48,447 nucleotides of DNA, from contig CACYWW010000027.1 in the NCBI GenBank assembly GCA_902778145.1, positions 1 to 48,447 of the forward strand, in the 5' to 3' direction. Below the pieces are notes generated by a model, which did not search any database, was not told the DNA's origin, and worked only from the letters and a program-made list of their open reading frames with translations. The stretch is from an uncultured Ruminococcus sp. (GTDB lineage: Bacteria > Bacillota > Clostridia > Oscillospirales > CAG-272). Below, piece after piece: positions 7,751-15,250 of the stretch; position 1 is the stretch's first letter, and each line of letters opens with the position of its first letter. The position numbers and the translations under genes were made by a program.

Positions 7751-7773
7751 GGGGCGATCGCCCCTCTTTTTTT
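7751..7773 (+). terminator. Palindromic hairpin with plus-strand T run
   Basis: GGGGCGATCGCCCC is a perfect palindrome followed on the plus strand by TCTTTTTTT. As a terminator it would stop plus-strand transcription, but no plus-strand gene lies upstream. On the minus strand it is an intercistronic hairpin between the sirtuin gene and the next gene, which may tune or block antisense transcripts. Confidence 0.5.
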
Positions 7774-7790
7774 GCGTGTAAGCGACTTTT

Positions 7791-8762
7791 TTATTTCAGC
7801 TCCGACAAAAGCTCTCCTATATCGGAGCTTATGCAGATGCTTCTTTCCGCGATCTCCGCGGGGCAGACCGCCTCGTTGTAATTGACGCAGGCGTAGACCG
7901 CGCGGCTGTTTTCCGCCGTCAGCGCCCAGAACGGGTATTTTATTATGACCGGCGTGTTCGATCCGACGCCGAGCTCGAGATAAAGAACGCGGCTGTTTGC
8001 GTGCTTTTCAAGAAACTCCGCGTACGCCTCAGACGCGCGGTGCCAGCCCGCGTCCTCGACAAATGTATCGTCGGAGCGCAGATTCATCGTGACCGCGTGC
8101 CCGTCCGGCGTTTTCGGTATAAGCTCTGACGGTATGCGCATGGAGACGAGACGGTCCTTCGGCGGTTGAAAAACGCCGTTTCCGTCCTTTATGAACCTCT
8201 GAGCCGCCATCGCCTTCATGACCCAATCCTCGTTGTCGTAGGTCACGCCGCCCCTGCCGTCCGCGCGCTGAAAAAGCCCGTAATCGCCCTGAGTGTAAAA
8301 CAGTCTTCCTTTATCGAATCCCGCGCGCTGGAAGCGGTGGTCGACGTTCGTGGTGATGACGAAATGATCGAGTCCTCCGACGATGACGAGCAGATCCTCA
8401 TAGACGGGCTTCGGAGAGTCGACGTATCTGTTGTAATATATATGTCTCGCCCACCACGCCCAGCGCGTCTCCTCATCCGGGAACGGGTAGAAGCCTCCGG
8501 AATACATATCGGTTATACCGTATTTATCACGGAAATCGAAGAAATACCGGTCGAACCGCTCGCCGCTGTACGTCATCCCCGCCGACGTGGAAAGTCCGGC
8601 GCCCGCTCCTATGACGACGGCGTCCGCCGTCTCAAGCTCTTTTTTCAGCCGTCCGACGTTCTCTTCTCGGCTCCCTGTTCCGTATGAAAGTCCGCGCCGG
8701 AACGTGCGCACTGCCGTAATGCCTTTTCTTATCGTTTTTTCGTATCCGTTTTCTTTCCGCAT
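7791..8762 (-). CDS. SIR2 family protein, class M (SirTM)-like
   Basis: A 323-residue NAD-binding sirtuin-fold protein. The NAD loop is GAGAGLSTSAG (residues 52-62), continued by MTYSGERFDRYFFDFRDKYG, which is characteristic of the macrodomain-linked SirTM group rather than the deacetylases. TTNVDHRFQRAGF follows at 137-149. Where classic sirtuins carry the catalytic His (HG), this protein has TQGDYG (157-162), and no CxxC zinc pairs are present, both unlike deacetylases. SirTM enzymes are known to transfer ADP-ribose to a lipoylated carrier encoded beside a macrodomain and a lipoate ligase; none of those partners is in this window. It follows the radical SAM gene by 12 bases. The N-terminal ~35 residues are basic and not part of the fold. 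Confidence 0.85.
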   Translation of the reverse strand: MRKENGYEKTIRKGITAVRTFRRGLSYGTGSREENVGRLKKELETADAVVIGAGAGLSTSAGMTYSGERFDRYFFDFRDKYGITDMYSGGFYPFPDEETRWAWWARHIYYNRYVDSPKPVYEDLLVIVGGLDHFVITTNVDHRFQRAGFDKGRLFYTQGDYGLFQRADGRGGVTYDNEDWVMKAMAAQRFIKDGNGVFQPPKDRLVSMRIPSELIPKTPDGHAVTMNLRSDDTFVEDAGWHRASEAYAEFLEKHANSRVLYLELGVGSNTPVIIKYPFWALTAENSRAVYACVNYNEAVCPAEIAERSICISSDIGELLSELK

Positions 8763-8774
8763 GGTAACCTCGCT

Positions 8775-9527
8775 TCATTCCGGACGGTATGATCTCAATA
8801 TGTCAACTATCCCGTTTTCGTATATGTTTCCGCCGAGCGTTTCCCCGTCCGCGCCGACGGATACGGTCCTTACATCGTACGGGTCGTCATCGTACGGCGA
8901 GCCCTTTGTGTTTTCGTCGAAATAGGAGCTCAGATATTCAAGCGCCCTGCCCGCGGGGAAGATCACGTCCCCCGTCACCTCCAGGACGCCGAGCGCTTTG
9001 AAGCGGCCGACTATCCGCCGCGTCTCCTCATTATAAGCGTTTGCGTCATCGCGGCTGACGAGCCATGCGGGATTGAGCCTTAAAGGGATACCCGCGTCGA
9101 GGACGCGGAGAGCGAATTCCGCGGCATACTCCTCCGGCACGTCCGCCTGATGGAACGCGTCGACCGAGAGAAGTATATCGTTCACGCCGCAAAGCGAAAG
9201 CTCCGCGACGGTTTGCGCGATCCTTTCTTTATCCCGGGTGAAGTATCCGTTTGTTATCAGCTGTCTTTTGCCGACGCCGCATTCTCTTGCCGCGCGGTGG
9301 ATCGCCGCGACGGTCCGCGGGTACAAAAGCGGTTCTCCGCCGAACGTCATGACCGTTCTGATCCCGTACTCCCCGCATATACCGTATACCGCCTCCGCGG
9401 CGACGGCGGGATCAAGGTGAGGGGAGCACGCGGGCGGATCACCGTTCTGGCAGTGGATGCACCTCCCCGTGCAGGCAAGCGTCACCACGAATTCGATCTT
9501 ATCGGCGTTTTTCAGATATTCATTCAC
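8775..9527 (-). CDS. Radical SAM protein
   Basis: A 250-residue iron-sulfur enzyme expected to cleave S-adenosylmethionine to a 5'-deoxyadenosyl radical. The cluster motif CTGRCIHC (Cys19, Cys23, Cys26) is the canonical CX3CX2C; GGEPLLYP is the SAM-contacting GGEP motif; ITNGYF and SVDAFHQ follow at the expected barrel positions. No SPASM-type Cys cluster is seen at the C-terminus, so this is a minimal radical SAM protein. It starts with GTG after AAAGGGG. It lies 15 bases behind the MATE gene and 12 before the sirtuin gene, so the three are surely co-transcribed. Substrate unknown; a peptide or protein target is possible but unproved. Confidence 0.9.
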   Translation of the reverse strand: MNEYLKNADKIEFVVTLACTGRCIHCQNGDPPACSPHLDPAVAAEAVYGICGEYGIRTVMTFGGEPLLYPRTVAAIHRAARECGVGKRQLITNGYFTRDKERIAQTVAELSLCGVNDILLSVDAFHQADVPEEYAAEFALRVLDAGIPLRLNPAWLVSRDDANAYNEETRRIVGRFKALGVLEVTGDVIFPAGRALEYLSSYFDENTKGSPYDDDPYDVRTVSVGADGETLGGNIYENGIVDILRSYRPE

Positions 9528-9542
9528 CGCGGCGATCCCCTT

Positions 9543-10883
9543 TCAATATCCGTATTTCTTACGTTTGCCGAGCATGAAGCCGAGCGAGACGAACACGCTC
9601 AGCACCTCGCTCACGACGAGCGAGAACCACACGCCGTCAAGCTGCCAGATCATCGGCAGAACGATTATGCTTATGACCGGCAGCACGAGCGCGCGTATGA
9701 ACGATACTGCGGCCGATACCGCTCCGTCGTTCAGCGCGGTGAAAAACGACGACGTATAAATATTGAACCACATCAGAAGGAACGGCGCCGCGCATATGAC
9801 GAAGGCGCGCGTCGTCATATCGAGCAGATCCTTGTCGTAGCTCACGAAGACAGACGCTATCGGCCGGGCGAAAACCATCGCGACGGCGGTAAGCACCGCG
9901 CCCGACGTGCCGAGCATCACGAGGCTTTTTTTCAGGATGTTCCTCATCTCCGCCCTGTTCTGTGCGCCGTAATGATAGCTCATGACGGGCGATGATCCGG
10001 AGGAATACCCCGCAAAGATGCTGATGAAGACGAAAGCCGCGTACATGACGACGCCGTACGCCGCGACCCCGTCCTCCCCCGCGTATTTGATAAGCTGAAG
10101 GTTGTATAAGATCCCGGTGACGGACGCGGAAACGCTCGACATCATCTCCGATGAGCCATTGATACACGCCCTGAGCATGGGCTTATATTCGAATTTTGTC
10201 CTGACAAAGCGGATCGACGACTTGTTTCTGCCGCTGAAAAACCATAAAAGCGGAATGATCCCGCCGACGCACTGACTCAGCCCCGTCGCGAGCGCCGCTC
10301 CGGCGATCCCCATTTCAAAAACCGCCATGAAAAGCCAGTCGAGCAGCATGTTTGTACACCCGGCGGCAACGGTCACGCAGAGCGCGAACTTCGGTTTTTC
10401 GGCGACTATCAGGTAGCTCTGAAGCGTATACTGCGCGTGTAGGGCGAGGTTGAACAGCATGCAGACCGTACCGTACGTCATGACGTCGCCGATCATATTC
10501 TCCGTGGCGCCGAACAGCAGCGCGACGGGCCGCAGCACGGCGATGCCTATTACAGTTGACGCAAGGCTCGTGCCGAGCATCAGATACATCATCATCGTGA
10601 AATACCGCCGCGCACGCGGGATATCGTTTTCACCGAGCGTTTTTGACACGAGGGCGCTGCCGCCCACGCCGAGCATGGCGCCGACACCGCCCAGTATCTG
10701 TAAGAACGGCATTATGAGATTGATCGAAGCGAACGCCGTCTTGCCCACCGAATTCGATACGAAATATCCGTCGACCGTGCCGTATATCGACGTGAATATC
10801 ATCATCACGACCGACGGCAGCGTGAACCTTATCAGCCGCTTATATGTAAAATGATCAGATAACTGTATTTTTGTCTTTTCCAT
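9543..10883 (-). CDS. MATE family efflux transporter
   Basis: A 446-residue multidrug and toxin extrusion-type membrane protein with about twelve hydrophobic segments in two homologous halves. The start of the first half is recognisable (TYKLIRF-like YKRLIRFTLPSVVMMIFTSIYGTVDG with the typical 'P...G..VDG' spacing), and GVGGSALVSKTLGE is the conserved loop. It should export cationic or organic compounds with Na+ or H+. The chosen ATG at 10883 has AGGA ten bases upstream; longer frames run into the promoter. First gene of the minus-strand run. The divergent neighbour is a UvrA2-like ATPase, so both sides of this promoter region could deal with DNA-binding or toxic compounds. Confidence 0.93.
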   Translation of the reverse strand: MEKTKIQLSDHFTYKRLIRFTLPSVVMMIFTSIYGTVDGYFVSNSVGKTAFASINLIMPFLQILGGVGAMLGVGGSALVSKTLGENDIPRARRYFTMMMYLMLGTSLASTVIGIAVLRPVALLFGATENMIGDVMTYGTVCMLFNLALHAQYTLQSYLIVAEKPKFALCVTVAAGCTNMLLDWLFMAVFEMGIAGAALATGLSQCVGGIIPLLWFFSGRNKSSIRFVRTKFEYKPMLRACINGSSEMMSSVSASVTGILYNLQLIKYAGEDGVAAYGVVMYAAFVFISIFAGYSSGSSPVMSYHYGAQNRAEMRNILKKSLVMLGTSGAVLTAVAMVFARPIASVFVSYDKDLLDMTTRAFVICAAPFLLMWFNIYTSSFFTALNDGAVSAAVSFIRALVLPVISIIVLPMIWQLDGVWFSLVVSEVLSVFVSLGFMLGKRKKYGY

Positions 10884-10911
10884 AGTATGCATATCCTGTA
10901 TTGCTTGAAAG

Positions 10912-10940
10912 ATTATAACACGGATACGGCGCAATGTCAA
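10912..10940 (-). promoter_or_regulatory. Consensus sigma-A promoter of the MATE operon
   Basis: On the minus strand: TTGACA, 17-base spacer, TATAAT. This is a perfect consensus, so the operon is expected to be strongly expressed unless repressed. Confidence 0.85.
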
Positions 10941-11002
10941 GACGTTCGTTTTCCCGCGCCTCACACGTTACAGTAAATTCACAGAGAAAAACGCCGCGGA
11001 GG

Positions 11003-11031
11003 TTGACGGACGGCGCGGCAGGTTGTATAAT
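11003..11031 (+). promoter_or_regulatory. Promoter of the UvrA-like gene
   Basis: TTGACG, 17-base spacer, TATAAT, 34 bases ahead of the start codon. Confidence 0.8.
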
Positions 11032-11064
11032 CTTATCATCAAATAAACGAAAGACGGTCGTAAT

Positions 11065-13554
11065 ATGGAAAACAAAAAGAAATTACCGGATAAAATAGAG
11101 ATCCGCGGCGCGCGGGTGCATAATCTCAAAAACATAGACGTGGACATCCCGCTTCACGGGATCGTCGGCATCGCGGGGGTGTCCGGGTCGGGCAAATCCT
11201 CGCTTGCGCTCGGCGTGCTTTACGCGGAGGGCTCGCGCAGGTATCTCGAATCGCTTTCAACATACACGCGCCGCAGGATGACGCAGGCGGGGCGTGCGCA
11301 GGTGGACGACGTTCGTTACGTTCCGGCGGCGCTCGCGCTGCATCAGAGACCCGGCGTGCCCGGGATCAGGAGCACGTTCGGGACGATGACGGAGCTTCTG
11401 AACAGTCTGAGACTGATGTTCTCGCGTCTTTCGGTGTACAGATGCCCGAACGGTCACGAAGTACCGCCGACGCTCGATCACGCCGCGGAAAAGGAGATAC
11501 GCTGCCCCGTATGCGGCGAGGTCGTACCGACGATAGGAGCCGAGGAGCTCGCGTTCAACAGCGGCGGCGCGTGCAGACAGTGCGGCGGCACCGGCGTCAT
11601 ACGGACGGTAGACCGCGCCACGCTCGTGCCCGACGACAGCCTTACGATAGACGGCGGCGCCGTCGCGCCGTGGAACAGCCTCATGTGGTCGCTGATGACG
11701 GACGTCTGCCGCGCCATGGGCGTGCGTACCGACGTACCGTTCAGGGATCTCACGGACGAGGAGAAGGAGATCGTCTACGACGGTCCGATGGTAAAAAAGC
11801 ATATATTCTACCGTCCGAAAAAAGCGGAGAGCGTCAGCGCGGGCGAAATGGATTTCACGTATTACAGCGCAACGGCGACCGTGCTCAACGCGCTGAACAA
11901 GGTGAAGGACGAGAGCGGGATGAAGCGCGTGGACAAATTCCTCAAGGAAGAGGTCTGTCCCGCGTGCGCCGGCACGCGCCTGTCGGAGAGGGCGCGTTCG
12001 CTCAGACTTTCGGGCGTTTCGCTCGATCACGTCTGCACGCTGACGCTTTCAGATCTGATCCGGTGGGTCGACCGCGTACCCGCTTCCCTGCCCGAAAAGA
12101 TGCGTCCGATGGCGGAGAGCATCTGCGAATCGTTCCGGCACACCGCCGCCCGTCTCGTCGATCTCGGGCTTTCTTATCTCTCGCTTGACCGCGCGGCGTC
12201 GACCCTGTCCACGGGCGAGCGTCAGCGGACTCAGCTCGCCCGCGCGGTGAGGAACCGGACGACCGGAGTCCTTTACGTGCTTGACGAACCGTCGATCGGT
12301 CTTCACCCGGCAAACCTCGAGGGGCTGACCGGTGTTATGGACGATCTCGTCGCGGACGGCAATTCCGTCGTCCTCGTAGATCACGACACGCAGGTCCTGT
12401 CACACGCCGACAGCATCATCGAGCTCGGGCCGGAGGCTGGCGCGGGCGGCGGAAGGGTCATCGCGCAGGGGACGGTCGACGAGCTCATCCGCGATCCCGT
12501 ATCGATGATCGGCCCGTTCCTTTCGCCGGGATACAAGGGCGTGCTCGGAAAAAGGACGCCGAAAGAGGAGCTTTTCGCGCTCGGAGAGATAAGAATGAAA
12601 ACAGACGCCATACATACGGTGAAGCCGCTTTCCGTATCCTTCCCGAAGGGCAGACTATCCGCCGTGACGGGCGTATCCGGCTCCGGCAAAACGACGATGG
12701 TCCTTGAAAGCCTCATCCCGGCGCTCATGTCCGTAACGGAAAAAACGAAGCTGCCTCCGCACGTCCTCGAAATAAAGGCGGACGGCGTCGCCCGGGTAAG
12801 GCTTATAGACGCCGCGCCGATAGGCATCAACGTGCGCTCGACCGTCGCAACGTACGCGAACGTCCACGACGAGCTGCGGAAGATCTACGCGAAGACAAAG
12901 GACGCTAAGGAAAAGGGCTTCAGGGCGAGCGATTTTTCATACAACACCGGTTCTCTGCGCTGTCCGACGTGCGACGGCACCGGTCAGATCAGCCTTGACG
13001 TGCAGTTCCTTCCGGACGTCGATATCCCCTGTCCCGACTGCGGCGGCTCCCGTTATTCGAAGGCGGCGTACGGGGCAAAACGCAAAAACGGAGTTTCGCT
13101 CCCGGAGCTTATGTCGCTCAGCGTGGATCAGGCGCTCGATGAATGCGCGGATCTGAAGACAGTGTATGGCAGACTTGAGATCCTGCGCGACCTCGGGCTC
13201 GGATATCTTACGCTCGGTGAGGCGACGCCCGGTCTTTCGGGCGGCGAGGCGCAGCGGCTGAAGCTGGCGGGGGAGATGGGCAAAGGGCAGTCCGACACCG
13301 TGTTCGTATTCGACGAGCCGACGATAGGTCTGCATCCGCTTGACGTAAAAACTCTGATCGCAGTGTTCCGGCGTCTGACGGACCGCGGCGCGACCGTGAT
13401 CGTAATAGAGCATGATACGGACGTCATACGCTCCGCCGACTACGTGATAGATATGGGCCCCGGCGGCGGAGAGGAAGGCGGTACGGTCGTAGCATACGGC
13501 ACGCCCGACGAGATAAAAGAAAACGAGAACAGCGTGACGGGCAGATACCTGTAA
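11065..13554 (+). CDS. UvrA2-like excinuclease ATPase lacking the UvrB-binding domain
   Basis: An 829-residue ABC-type DNA-repair ATPase with two nucleotide-binding halves. First Walker A is GVSGSGKSS (38-46) and the second GVSGSGKTT (~534); signature motifs are STGERQR and LSGGEAQR; Walker B ends in LDEPSIGLHP and FDEPTIGLHP. Zinc-type Cys pairs are seen (CPVCG, CRQCGGTG, CPACAGTR, CPTCDGTG, CPDCGG). Housekeeping UvrA has ~940 residues; here only ~35 residues separate RCPNGHEVPP from AFNSGGACRQCGGTG, where UvrA carries its UvrB-binding domain. That is the UvrA2/DrrC-like arrangement, linked in other bacteria to tolerance of DNA-damaging drugs. Divergent from a MATE exporter. It probably recognises damaged or drug-bound DNA without recruiting UvrB. 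Confidence 0.88.
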   Translation: MENKKKLPDKIEIRGARVHNLKNIDVDIPLHGIVGIAGVSGSGKSSLALGVLYAEGSRRYLESLSTYTRRRMTQAGRAQVDDVRYVPAALALHQRPGVPGIRSTFGTMTELLNSLRLMFSRLSVYRCPNGHEVPPTLDHAAEKEIRCPVCGEVVPTIGAEELAFNSGGACRQCGGTGVIRTVDRATLVPDDSLTIDGGAVAPWNSLMWSLMTDVCRAMGVRTDVPFRDLTDEEKEIVYDGPMVKKHIFYRPKKAESVSAGEMDFTYYSATATVLNALNKVKDESGMKRVDKFLKEEVCPACAGTRLSERARSLRLSGVSLDHVCTLTLSDLIRWVDRVPASLPEKMRPMAESICESFRHTAARLVDLGLSYLSLDRAASTLSTGERQRTQLARAVRNRTTGVLYVLDEPSIGLHPANLEGLTGVMDDLVADGNSVVLVDHDTQVLSHADSIIELGPEAGAGGGRVIAQGTVDELIRDPVSMIGPFLSPGYKGVLGKRTPKEELFALGEIRMKTDAIHTVKPLSVSFPKGRLSAVTGVSGSGKTTMVLESLIPALMSVTEKTKLPPHVLEIKADGVARVRLIDAAPIGINVRSTVATYANVHDELRKIYAKTKDAKEKGFRASDFSYNTGSLRCPTCDGTGQISLDVQFLPDVDIPCPDCGGSRYSKAAYGAKRKNGVSLPELMSLSVDQALDECADLKTVYGRLEILRDLGLGYLTLGEATPGLSGGEAQRLKLAGEMGKGQSDTVFVFDEPTIGLHPLDVKTLIAVFRRLTDRGATVIVIEHDTDVIRSADYVIDMGPGGGEEGGTVVAYGTPDEIKENENSVTGRYL

Positions 13555-13648
13555 TACTTCTGTTTCCTCTGTTTTCCCGCTAAAGGGCAAAACCGTAAAA
13601 TGTATACATATTTTTTACTAATTGTCAAATTTATATCGTATACTGCGT

Positions 13649-13676
13649 GATATAATATCATAAAGGATATTATATC
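13649..13676 (+). promoter_or_regulatory. Perfect palindrome over the promoter of the solute-binding protein
   Basis: GATATAATATC (13649-13659) and GATATTATATC (13666-13676) are exact inverted copies separated by ATAAAG. The left arm contains a TATAAT -10 element and the right arm ends four bases before the ribosome site AAGGAGG. It can act as an operator for a dimeric repressor or as an mRNA 5' hairpin. Only a weak -35 is visible. Confidence 0.65.
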
Positions 13677-13691
13677 AAGAAGGAGGACAAT

Positions 13692-15167
13692 ATGAAAAAG
13701 TTCGTTTGTATGGTACTCTGCACAGTATTCGTACTCGGATGCTTCGTTTTCACCGGCTGCGTGAAGAACCCCGACGATACGACAGGCGAAAGCACCGCGG
13801 ACGGAGGAGATACGGAAGATACCGTGACAGAAGAAGACACGGACATAAACGACGGTCTGCCGGAAGTGAGATATGACGGACAGTCTTTCCGCGTGCTCAC
13901 ACAGGAAACGGCGCACGTAAACGATATTTACTGTGAGGATCACGATACCGGCAACAGCATACACGACGCGGTAAGAGCGAGGAACATCGACATAGAGGAA
14001 CGCTTCGGGATAGATCTTATGGTCGAGGTCGACAACTTCGGCAGCGTCAATTCAAAGATCGACAGAATGGTCAAATCCGGCTCCGATGAGTTCGATCTCT
14101 GCTTCGTACATATGGTCACGGGCGCGTCAAGGGCGATCGACAACGATTTCGTCCCGTTTGAGAAGCTCCCGTACGTGGATCTGTCGAAGCCGTGGTGGGA
14201 CCGGCAGATCAGGAACGGCTTTTCGATCGGCTCCAACCTGATGATGGCGAACGGCGATATCAGCCCGACGAGCTTCAACATAACTTCCTGCCTGTATTTC
14301 AACAAAACGCTGTTCGACCGGTACGATATGGAATACCCGTACGAGCTTGTAAGACAGGGAAAATGGACGCTCGACAAGCTTTACGAGCTGACCAAGGACA
14401 TGACGATCGATGGTGACGGAGACGGCGTGCTCGATCCGAAATCTCAGCGCGACACGTACTGTATGAGCACGTGGTTCTATGACGTGCCCTACAGTCTGTA
14501 TTACGGCTCCGGCGGTATGCTCGTGTCAAAGGACGAAAACGATATGCCGTATTACGACCCGAACATCGAACGTGACAGCGCGATATATCAGAAGATATAC
14601 AACATCATAATTAACAACAACGCCTACTTTGAGACGAATCTCAGTGAATTTTCGAACGTGGCAAAGGTCTTCTTCGACGGGCGCGCGCTGTTCTATGACG
14701 CAAAGCTGGAAAGCTCGGAGGATCTCCGGGAAATGGACAACGAATACGGCATACTCCCGATACCGAAATTCTCGGAGCTCCAGAACGATTACTATTCCTT
14801 CGTCAACGGCGCCACGAGCATGGTATGCGTACCGGTGACGTGCAAGGATCTCGAGAGGGCGTCGGTAGTGATAGAGGCTCTCGCGTCCGGAGCGTACAAA
14901 ACGATCACGCCCGTACTGTACGAAACGTACCTGAAGCGTAAGGTCACGCGCGACGCAGATTCGGCGGATATGATAGAATACATAGTCAGGAACCGCGTCT
15001 TCGACATGGGTTACGTGAACCTTTTCGACGGCATCGGATCCTTCGTCCGCGAAATGCTGACGGCCAAAAAGACCGACGTCTCATACACTTTCCAGAAGTA
15101 CAAGCGGAAATCACAGAGCGACATGGAAAAACTCGTTGAATCGTATAAAAAAAGCGCGTCGTCCTGA
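13692..15167 (+). CDS. Extracellular solute-binding lipoprotein (ABC sugar-type)
   Basis: A 491-residue lipoprotein: hydrophobic signal then FTGC with Cys23 as the lipidated residue, followed by an acidic Asp/Thr/Glu linker to ~residue 55. The rest has the family 1 extracellular solute-binding layout used for oligosaccharides: FRVLTQETAHVND at the start of the first lobe, NGDISPTSFNITSCLYFNKTLFD, and the Trp-containing GKWTLDKLYELTKDM typical of these proteins. GDGDGVLDP looks like a Ca-binding loop. No permease or ATPase genes are beside it, so it is an orphan that must dock to a transporter elsewhere. AGGAGG precedes the start. It ends in a strong terminator, making it monocistronic. Confidence 0.87.
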   Translation: MKKFVCMVLCTVFVLGCFVFTGCVKNPDDTTGESTADGGDTEDTVTEEDTDINDGLPEVRYDGQSFRVLTQETAHVNDIYCEDHDTGNSIHDAVRARNIDIEERFGIDLMVEVDNFGSVNSKIDRMVKSGSDEFDLCFVHMVTGASRAIDNDFVPFEKLPYVDLSKPWWDRQIRNGFSIGSNLMMANGDISPTSFNITSCLYFNKTLFDRYDMEYPYELVRQGKWTLDKLYELTKDMTIDGDGDGVLDPKSQRDTYCMSTWFYDVPYSLYYGSGGMLVSKDENDMPYYDPNIERDSAIYQKIYNIIINNNAYFETNLSEFSNVAKVFFDGRALFYDAKLESSEDLREMDNEYGILPIPKFSELQNDYYSFVNGATSMVCVPVTCKDLERASVVIEALASGAYKTITPVLYETYLKRKVTRDADSADMIEYIVRNRVFDMGYVNLFDGIGSFVREMLTAKKTDVSYTFQKYKRKSQSDMEKLVESYKKSASS

Positions 15168-15177
15168 CGCGCCGGCA

Positions 15178-15212
15178 CGGCTGAAGTGATCCTTCAGCCG
15201 TTTTCTTTTTTT
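15178..15212 (+). terminator. Terminator of the solute-binding protein gene
   Basis: CGGCTGAAG and CTTCAGCCG form a nine-base stem around TGATC, followed by TTTTCTTTTTTT. Confidence 0.9.
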
Positions 15213-15250
15213 GACGTTCATTTGTGCGTTCCGATACGCTTTGATCGCGG

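Noticed and set aside
7751..7773. Terminator ending the sirtuin transcript
   Set aside because: The T run is on the plus strand only, so it cannot terminate the minus-strand operon by the usual mechanism.
11257..12188. Long antisense and alternate-frame open frames (up to 257 codons) over the UvrA-like gene
   Set aside because: GC-rich codon use leaves shadow frames open; their translations are Arg-rich with no known motif and no ribosome site.
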